Positions 58,535-64,000 of a stretch of DNA of 64,000 nucleotides are shown here, in pieces (positions within the stretch are counted from its first letter, which is position 1; every line of letters begins with the position of its first letter). Location: contig JAUEPE010000029.1 of assembly GCA_030403585.1 (NCBI GenBank), positions 1-64,000 of the forward strand. Direction: 5' to 3'. This stretch comes from Frankia sp. RB7. Its GTDB lineage: Bacteria; Pseudomonadota; Alphaproteobacteria; Rhizobiales; Xanthobacteraceae. The notes below the pieces were generated by a model that was not told the DNA's origin, did not search any database, and saw nothing but the letters and a program-made list of their open reading frames with translations. The translations under genes were made by a program, and so were the position numbers.

Positions 58535-59098
58535 ATGGCTGAGAGTCATGGCGGGGCGAAAAGTCCGGCGGCGGGCGCCCACACCGAGGCCGAAGGCGGT
58601 CACGGTGGCGGTTTTCCGCCGTTCGAGAGCAGCACCTATGCTTCGCAGCTGGTGTGGCTCGCGATCTTCTTCGTCGCGCTTTACGTGATCGTATCCAAGC
58701 TCGCTCTGCCGAAGGTCGGCGGTGCGATCGAGGCGCGTCAGAACAAGATCGAGGGTGATCTCGCCGAGGCGCAGACGCTGAAGGATCAGTCCGATGCGGC
58801 GCTGAAGGCCTATGAGGGTGAGCTTGCTTCGGCACGCTCGCGCGCACAGGCTATCGGCAACGAATCCCGCGACAAGGCGAATGCGCAGGCGGAAGCCGAG
58901 CGCAAGGCGCTGGAAGAACAGTTGGCGGCCAAGCTCGCCGAGGCGGAGAAGACCATCGCCTCGACGCGTGCGACCGCCATGAGCAACGTCCGCGGCATCG
59001 CGGCCGATGCGGCCGGGACCATCGTGCAGCAACTCACGGGCCTCGTTCCGGATGCAGCGTCGGTCAACGCCGCCGTTGATGCGTCCTTGAAGGGTTAG
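58535..59098 (+). CDS. ATP synthase F0 subunit b' (AtpF2/AtpG)
   Basis: 187 residues. Gly/His/Ala-rich N-terminal extension (about 1-30), one membrane helix (YASQLVWLAIFFVALYVIVS), then a long charged coiled coil of the peripheral stalk. Alphaproteobacteria carry two different b-type genes; this is the first and divergent one (b'), upstream of the b gene by 5 bases. It pairs with b to form the stator heterodimer. Confidence 0.94.
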   Translation: MAESHGGAKSPAAGAHTEAEGGHGGGFPPFESSTYASQLVWLAIFFVALYVIVSKLALPKVGGAIEARQNKIEGDLAEAQTLKDQSDAALKAYEGELASARSRAQAIGNESRDKANAQAEAERKALEEQLAAKLAEAEKTIASTRATAMSNVRGIAADAAGTIVQQLTGLVPDAASVNAAVDASLKG

Positions 59099-59103
59099 TC
59101 GAT

Positions 59104-59589
59104 ATGTTCTTCGATCCTGAAACCTGGGTCGCCGTCGCCTTCGTGATCCTGATGGTCGTGTTCGGCTATCTCGGGGTCTTCAAGAAGGCGATGGCTGCGC
59201 TCGACCATCGCGCCGACCGCATCAAGGCCGAGCTCGACGACGCGACGCGCCTCAAGCAGGAAGCCGCCAAGGTGCTAGCCGACTACAAGGCGCGCACCGC
59301 TTCGGCCGAACGCGAGGCTGCCGACATCATCGCCAACGCCAAGTCTGAAGCCGATCGCATCGCGACCGAGGCCAAGGCGAAGGTGGAAGACTTCGTCGCC
59401 CGCCGTACCAAGACCGCGGAGAGCAAGATCGCGCTCGCCGAGGCCCAGGCGGTGGCCGATGTTCGCGCCGCAGCCGCGGAAGCCGCAGTGCAAGCCGCCT
59501 CAACGATCCTGTCGCAGTCGGTCAAGGGCCAGGTGGCCGACGATCTGCTCGCCAAGGGCATCACCGAGGTTCGCCAGAAGCTGAACTGA
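59104..59589 (+). CDS. atpF: ATP synthase F0 subunit b
   Basis: 161 residues. A membrane helix (ETWVAVAFVILMVVFGYLGV) at the very N-terminus, then a charged helix (RADRIKAELDDATRLKQEAA and beyond) that forms the coiled-coil stator with b'. The last gene of the operon: a strong terminator lies 25 bases downstream. The F1 genes are not in this window, as is usual for alphaproteobacteria. Confidence 0.95.
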   Translation: MFFDPETWVAVAFVILMVVFGYLGVFKKAMAALDHRADRIKAELDDATRLKQEAAKVLADYKARTASAEREAADIIANAKSEADRIATEAKAKVEDFVARRTKTAESKIALAEAQAVADVRAAAAEAAVQAASTILSQSVKGQVADDLLAKGITEVRQKLN

Positions 59590-59609
59590 GGGCAGACGCT
59601 TCACCAATC

Positions 59610-59640
59610 AAAAAGCCGGCGCTGAGCGCCGGCTTTTTTG
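59610..59640 (+). terminator. Intrinsic terminator of the atp F0 operon
   Basis: GCCGGCGC (59615-59622), loop TGA, GCGCCGGC (59626-59633), then TTTTTT (59634-59639), with AAAA on the left side extending the stem. A textbook bidirectional hairpin 25 bases after atpF. Confidence 0.93.
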
Positions 59641-59701
59641 TTGGGCAAGATGCTCCGTCACTGTCATGGCCGGGCTTGACGGCACCTTGCAAAACAGCCT
59701 C

Positions 59702-60346
59702 CTACTTCTTCTTCCGCGCCCTCGGCTCGGGCGCCAGCGCCTGCGGGTCGAAGCCGACGTAGAAGATGTAGGTATCGGCGACTGCGGCTGACGGCACCGG
59801 GTAGGACAGGTCCTCGGCAACGAAGGTAAAGGGCACGCTGCCGCCCTCCGACATCCCAACCGTGGTCCGGTAGGCCTTCGAGGCGATCACCTTCTCGCCG
59901 ATGCCGCCCTGCACCACGGCAACGCGCAAGGGTACCTCGACCGTGTTGGGCGCGCCGGCCGGGCCCGCGATGACGCGGCCCTGGATGCCGATGCGCGCGG
60001 TGATCTCGCTTCCGTTGCGGGTGCATTCCCGCGCCATCTTGGTGATCGAGGCCTGGAAGCGCACGTCGTTGCCGACGGCTGGTTTGCCCGTCGCCCCGAC
60101 GCCGTAGGTGGACGCACCGGCGCGAACCGTGACCTGCGGGCAATCGAAGTCGTCGTCGGCCGCCGGCTGGCCCGGCGCGGGCGCCGGCTTGGCCGGCTCG
60201 TCCGACTTGCCGCCAAACAGACCCTTGAAGCGGTCGGTCAGCGACTGCGCCGCGACCGGCGAGACGGAAGCGAATGACACCGCCAGCGCCAGCGCGATCA
60301 CCGGACCCCGCCGCAGCGCCTTCCGCAATGAGCGAAGCTCGTTCAT
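59702..60346 (-). CDS. Exported hypothetical protein
   Basis: 214 residues from the ATG at 60346. Signal peptide RKALRRGPVIALALAVSFASVSPVAA, a Pro/Ala/Lys linker (DEPAKPAPAPGQPAADDDF), then a beta-rich domain with two Cys (DCPQV; ECTRNG) and 'GPAGAPNTVEVPLRVAVVQG'. The pattern of strands looks like a periplasmic immunoglobulin-like fold. The tail is RARKKK. No function can be assigned. The frame continues upstream to 60601 but overlaps the GNAT gene; that part is rejected. Confidence 0.65.
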   Translation of the reverse strand: MNELRSLRKALRRGPVIALALAVSFASVSPVAAQSLTDRFKGLFGGKSDEPAKPAPAPGQPAADDDFDCPQVTVRAGASTYGVGATGKPAVGNDVRFQASITKMARECTRNGSEITARIGIQGRVIAGPAGAPNTVEVPLRVAVVQGGIGEKVIASKAYRTTVGMSEGGSVPFTFVAEDLSYPVPSAAVADTYIFYVGFDPQALAPEPRARKKK

Positions 60347-60467
60347 CAACGCCTGTACTCCATGACAACATCCCGGCCAATCGCCGGTGTGATGCGGTTT
60401 ATATCGCCAAAATCGGCGATCCCAAGGCGAGAATACAAGGCAGGAAAAAGCTGACTTTGGCGCGCGT

Positions 60468-61055
60468 TCAGCCGCGAAAATCCTCGTGCAGCAGGCCGAA
60501 CAGCAGATGGTCCTGCCAGACCCCGTTGATGCAGAGATAGCGGCGCGCCAGTCCCTCGCGCGAGAAGCCGCATTTCTCCAGCACCCGGATCGACGGCGCA
60601 TTGGTGGGGATGCAGGCGGCCTCGACCCGGTGCAAATTGAGCTCGCCGAACAGGGTCGGCAACAGCACTCTGAGCGCTGCGGTCATGTAGCCGCGATGGG
60701 CGTTGGGCTGGCCGACCCAATAGCCGATGGTGCCGGCCTGGACGATGCCACGCCGGACATTGGCGAGCGTGATACCGCCGACCATGGCGCCGTCGAGCTC
60801 GCGAAAGATCAGAAAGGGATAGGAGCGGTCCGCGGCGATGTCTTCGGAATAGCGGCGCAGCCGGCGGCGGAAGCCGGACCGAGTCAGATCGTCCGACGGC
60901 CAGATCGGCTCCCACGGCGTCAAATAATCGCGGCTGGTCTCGCGCAGATGCGCCCACTGCAAAAAATCCGACATCTGCGGCGCACGCAGCAACAATCCGT
61001 TGCCGCGGGGGGCGAGAGCAGCAGGTCCACTGGATGGCAGGCGAAAGAGGGCCAT
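60468..61055 (-). CDS. GNAT-family N-acetyltransferase (RimJ/RimL-like)
   Basis: 195 residues. 'GTIGYWVGQPNAHRGYMTAA' holds the acetyl-CoA loop (RGYMTAA in place of QxxGxG/A), 'HRVEAACIPTNAPSIRVLEK' and 'CGFSREGLARRYLCINGVWQ' are the RimJ/RimL end motifs. It would acetylate an N-terminal amine of a ribosomal protein or another small substrate. It follows the M16 peptidase gene by 39 bases on the minus strand, so the thrC-M16-GNAT genes may be one transcript. Confidence 0.88.
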   Translation of the reverse strand: MALFRLPSSGPAALAPRGNGLLLRAPQMSDFLQWAHLRETSRDYLTPWEPIWPSDDLTRSGFRRRLRRYSEDIAADRSYPFLIFRELDGAMVGGITLANVRRGIVQAGTIGYWVGQPNAHRGYMTAALRVLLPTLFGELNLHRVEAACIPTNAPSIRVLEKCGFSREGLARRYLCINGVWQDHLLFGLLHEDFRG

Positions 61056-61094
61056 GGTGATGCTTCCCGGGACGGGGCGCCCGTTGCGCGGCTC

Positions 61095-62384
61095 CTAATG
61101 CAGCCGCGCCTTGGCACGCGCCTTCGTCAATCCTTCCGCAAAAGACACCGCCGTGTCCAGACCCCTGCCACTGCCCAATGCAACTACCGCAGGGCGGCTG
61201 CGCGAAAGCAGTGCACGCGCCGCATCGCGGGTCGATTCGACACTGACGGCGTCGATCCGGGCCACCAACTCCTGCACCGTCTGGGGCCGGCCATAGGCCA
61301 GCACGTGCCGGGCCAGCTGTTCGGCGCGCGAGGAGCAGCTCTCGAGCGCCATCAGAAGGCCCGCCTTCATCTGCGCCTTGGCCCGGGCGATCTCGGCCTC
61401 GGTCAGGGTCTCGACCGAATCATTCATGATGTCGACTACGACCTCCATCATCTCCGGCGCGTCGGCGGGATCGGTGCCGGTATAGAGGCCGAAGAAACCG
61501 GTGTCGGTATAGGGCGCGTGGAACGAGTAGATCGAGTAGCAGAGGCCGCGCTTCTCGCGGACTTCCTGGAACAGCCGCGACGACATTCCGCCGCCGAGGA
61601 TGTTGGTGAAGACCTGGAGTGAGAACAGCGACAAATCCGTCTGCGGCACGCCTTCCAGCGCCAGCGTCAGATGCGCCTGCTCCAGCTCGCGGTGCACGAC
61701 CTTGGCGCCGCCCTTGCCGAACTGAGCTGCCTGCGGCTTCGGCCCCGGCGTCGCCTCAAAACTCGCAAAGCGCTTCTCGACCTCGGCGACGACCTGCATG
61801 TGATCGACGGCGCCTGCCGCCGCCACCACCATGTCGGGCCCGCGGTAATGGGTCGAGAGATAATCGCGCAGCGAGTCGCGGCTGAAGGCGCGCAGGGTCT
61901 TGGCGGTGCCGAGCAACGAGCGGCCCATCGGCTGGTCCGGATAGCAGAGCTCGTTGAGATGCTCGAACACGACGTCGTCGGGCGTGTCCTGGGCCGCGCC
62001 GATCTCCTGCACGATGACGTTCTTCTCGCGCTCGAGCTCTTCCGGCTCGAAAGCGGGATTGGCCAGGATGTCGGCAAGCACGTCGAGCGCCAGCGGCACG
62101 TCGGCCTTCATCACGCGGGCATAATAGGACGTGGTCTCGGTCGAGGTGCCCGCATTGAGGTCGCCGCCGACCGCCTCGATCTCCTCGACGATCTCGCGCG
62201 AGGAGCGCCCGGTGGTGCCCTTGAACGCCATGTGCTCGAGCAGATGCGAGATGCCATGTTCGTTCGGCTTCTCGTCGCGGCCACCGACGCCGGCCCAGAC
62301 GCCGAGCGCGGCGGTCTCGAGATGGGGCATGTTGTCGGTGACGACGGTCAGGCCGGAGGCAAGCTTGGAAATCTCGACGCTCAT
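61095..62384 (-). CDS. M16-family zinc peptidase (processing-peptidase-like)
   Basis: 429 residues, two tandem M16 domains. The inverted zinc motif is intact: His47-Leu-Leu-Glu50-His51 (GISHLLEHMAFKGT), with the distal Glu in 'REKNVIVQEIG'. The second half lacks the zinc site as is typical. Related to the mitochondrial processing peptidase beta subunit and bacterial PqqL/YmxG-type proteases; cytoplasmic here since there is no signal peptide. Its start overlaps the thrC stop by 4 bases (ATGA). The same adjacency of thrC and an M16 peptidase is common in alphaproteobacteria. Confidence 0.93.
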   Translation of the reverse strand: MSVEISKLASGLTVVTDNMPHLETAALGVWAGVGGRDEKPNEHGISHLLEHMAFKGTTGRSSREIVEEIEAVGGDLNAGTSTETTSYYARVMKADVPLALDVLADILANPAFEPEELEREKNVIVQEIGAAQDTPDDVVFEHLNELCYPDQPMGRSLLGTAKTLRAFSRDSLRDYLSTHYRGPDMVVAAAGAVDHMQVVAEVEKRFASFEATPGPKPQAAQFGKGGAKVVHRELEQAHLTLALEGVPQTDLSLFSLQVFTNILGGGMSSRLFQEVREKRGLCYSIYSFHAPYTDTGFFGLYTGTDPADAPEMMEVVVDIMNDSVETLTEAEIARAKAQMKAGLLMALESCSSRAEQLARHVLAYGRPQTVQELVARIDAVSVESTRDAARALLSRSRPAVVALGSGRGLDTAVSFAEGLTKARAKARLH

Positions 62385-63799
62385 CCGGCAACTCCCTGTT
62401 TCGCGGCGCGGCTGACCGACAGCACGAACCGCTCGACCTCGGCCTGATCGTTCTTCACCACCTTCATGTGTTCGGATTTGGTCATGAGACCGTCGAGCCA
62501 GGCCGGCAGTTGCGGCCGCTGGCCACAGGCCGCATCGACGGCGTCCGGGAACTTGGCGGGATGCGCGGTCGAGAGCACGATGTTGGGCACGGTCGTGTCT
62601 GTGGTGTCGCGATCGGCGACCGCGAGCGCCACGGCAGTATGGGGATCGACGAGCTCGCCGGCCTCGCGCCAGGCGGCGCGGATCGCAGCCGCGGTTTCGG
62701 CCTCGTCGGCGCGGCCGGCGTCGAATTCTTCACGGATCGCCGCGAGCGTGGCGTCGGGCAGGACGAAGCGTCCGGACTGTTTCAGCGAGTCCATCAGCCG
62801 GCGCACGCCGGCCGCATCGCGCTTGCCGGCTTCAAACAGCAGCCGCTCGAAATTCGAGGAGATCTGGATGTCCATCGACGGTGAGGCGGTGGCGTGCACC
62901 TCACGCACCTCGTAGATGCCGGTCTTGAGCGTTCGGGCGAGGATGTCGTTGACGTTGGCGGCGATGCGCAGGATTCGCACGGGAAGACCCATGCGCTTGG
63001 CGACGTAGCCTGCGAAAATATCGCCGAAATTGCCGGTCGGCACGATGAAATCCACCGCGCGCGCCGGTGCGCCGGCGGCGACTGCGGAGGTGAAGTAGTA
63101 GACCACCTGCGCGACGATGCGGGCCCAGTTGATGGAATTGACGCCGGACAGCGAGGTCGCATCGCGGAAGCGATGGTTGTTGAACATCCCCTTCACGAGC
63201 GCCTGGCAGTCGTCGAAATTGCCTTCGATCGCGAGCGCGTGGACATTGGCGGCACCCGTCGTCGTCATCATCCGCTGCTGCACCTCGGAGATGCGCTTGT
63301 GCGGAAACAGCACGATGAGATCGACATTCTCAAGCCCCGCGAACGCATCAACAGCGGCGCCGCCGGTGTCGCCGGAGGTCGCGACCACGATGGTGGTGCG
63401 CTGGCCGCGCTTGGCGAGCACATGGTCCATCAGCCGCGAGATCAGCTGCATCGCCACGTCCTTGAAGGCGAGCGTCGGACCGTGAAACAGCTCCAGCATG
63501 AATTGATGCGGCGACATCTGGCGTAGCGGCACCACCGCCGGATGACGGAAGGTGGCATAGGCCTCGTTCGCCATGCGGCCGAGGTCGGCATCGGAAATCT
63601 CGCCGCCGACGAAGGGACGGATGATTTCGACCGCGACCTCCCAATACGGGCGGCCGAAGAAGCCCGCGATGGTCTCGACCGAGAGCTGCGGCCAGGTCAC
63701 CGGCACATACAGGCCGCCGTCGCGGGCAAGCCCGGTCAGCATCACGTCGCAGAAGCCAAGCTCAGGGGCCTCGCCCCGGGTCGAAATATAACGAGTCAA
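62381..63799 (-). CDS. thrC: Threonine synthase
   Basis: 472 residues from the TTG at 63799, which has GGAGGGC just upstream and yields the family N-terminus 'TRYISTRGEAPELGF'; the open frame starts four codons earlier (TTG at 63811). PLP enzyme converting O-phosphohomoserine to threonine. The Schiff-base Lys lies in 'HGPTLAFKDVAMQL', 'VATSGDTGGAAVDAF' binds the phosphate and 'VPTGNFGDIFAGYVAKRMGL' is the later active-site loop. It is the first gene in the window's minus-strand run before M16 and GNAT. No thr attenuator is seen upstream. Confidence 0.95.
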   Translation of the reverse strand: MTRYISTRGEAPELGFCDVMLTGLARDGGLYVPVTWPQLSVETIAGFFGRPYWEVAVEIIRPFVGGEISDADLGRMANEAYATFRHPAVVPLRQMSPHQFMLELFHGPTLAFKDVAMQLISRLMDHVLAKRGQRTTIVVATSGDTGGAAVDAFAGLENVDLIVLFPHKRISEVQQRMMTTTGAANVHALAIEGNFDDCQALVKGMFNNHRFRDATSLSGVNSINWARIVAQVVYYFTSAVAAGAPARAVDFIVPTGNFGDIFAGYVAKRMGLPVRILRIAANVNDILARTLKTGIYEVREVHATASPSMDIQISSNFERLLFEAGKRDAAGVRRLMDSLKQSGRFVLPDATLAAIREEFDAGRADEAETAAAIRAAWREAGELVDPHTAVALAVADRDTTDTTVPNIVLSTAHPAKFPDAVDAACGQRPQLPAWLDGLMTKSEHMKVVKNDQAEVERFVLSVSRAAKQGVAG

Positions 63800-63932
63800 A
63801 CTGCCCTCCAAAGGCCGGCCCGACCTGAATCTGGGCCTTAAGCCTTTGATTTCACGATGTTCCTAGTTCACAGCCAGAGGCTTTGCGGCACCATAGAATG
63901 TTTTGCAGGGTCGCACCATGCCCAACGAAAAA

Positions 63933-63955
63933 GGGCTGCGGCGATGCCGCAGCCC
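63933..63955 (-). terminator. Terminator of a gene beyond the right edge
   Basis: GGGCTGCGGC (63933-63942), GAT, GCCGCAGCCC (63946-63955); read on the minus strand it is followed by TTTTTCG. It would end a minus-strand gene whose stop codon lies right of 64000, since none of the three minus frames has a stop in 63956-64000. Confidence 0.75.
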
Positions 63956-64000
63956 CTCTCTTGGAAGGTCTGTCGTTGATGTGTGCAGACCCGGTTTCCG

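Noticed and set aside
60347..60601. N-terminal extension of the exported protein at 59702-60346
   Set aside because: It overlaps the GNAT gene out of frame, and a clean signal peptide begins at 60346.

Overview
The window reads as chromosomal DNA of a Bradyrhizobium-like alphaproteobacterium (Rhizobiales). The GC content is high, the hemA encodes an ALAS-type 5-aminolevulinate synthase, the ATP synthase F0 genes run in the alphaproteobacterial order I-a-c-b'-b, there is a BA14K-family protein and a RopB/Omp25-type beta-barrel, and several families of intergenic palindromes are present. Almost the whole window is coding. I see no tRNA, rRNA, CRISPR array, transposase, integrase or phage gene.

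Layout. 1-8.1 kb: an LprI-like exported protein, then a complete branched-chain-type (Liv) ABC importer on the minus strand (livH, livM, livG, livF, acyl-CoA ligase, livK), probably for a carboxylate that is CoA-activated on entry. 8.3-11.3 kb: a two-gene ABC-2 transporter and an AbrB/VapC toxin-antitoxin pair. 11.4-18.7 kb: assorted enzymes (MBL-fold, amidohydrolase, cupin, M29 aminopeptidase, lyase superfamily) and a BA14K protein. 18.9-23.6 kb: two paralogous winged-helix/TolB-like/TPR regulators enclosing a GFA-type zinc protein and an MddA-type methanethiol methyltransferase. 23.6-29.2 kb: an alpha/beta-hydrolase, an acyl-CoA dehydrogenase homologue with Asp at the usual catalytic-Glu position, an AraC regulator, and a TetR regulator upstream of a DUF3313 lipoprotein and a DUF2147 protein, with a promoter whose spacer is a palindromic operator. 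29.4-34.7 kb: a four-gene dipeptide/nickel-type ABC importer with fused ATPases.

34.9-41.5 kb: small unknown proteins, a PaaI-type thioesterase, an outer-membrane barrel, a chemoreceptor and an MBL hydrolase. 41.5-46.7 kb: hemA with a FixK-like box upstream, then an 1169-residue hybrid kinase with a sodium/solute-symporter sensor region (CrbS-like). 46.7-52.7 kb: a minus-strand operon (Ohr peroxidase, Tat-exported epoxide-hydrolase-like enzyme, cytochrome P460, SDR) divergent from a large winged-helix/NTPase/TPR regulator. A 10-bp-phased direct repeat lies between them. 52.7-55.4 kb: a NarL-type response regulator divergent from a metabolite:H+ symporter; this regulator is a plausible partner of the hybrid kinase. 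55.4-64 kb: YjbQ, a coiled-coil exported protein, the atpI-B-E-F'-F operon with a recognisable promoter and terminator, an exported hypothetical protein, and the thrC - M16 peptidase - GNAT operon.

The strongest candidates for something undescribed are the oxidative/electrophile-defence operon with its large regulator (46.7-52.7 kb) and the regulator-GFA-MddA-regulator island (18.9-23.6 kb). All functional calls rest on motifs read by eye; no database search was run.
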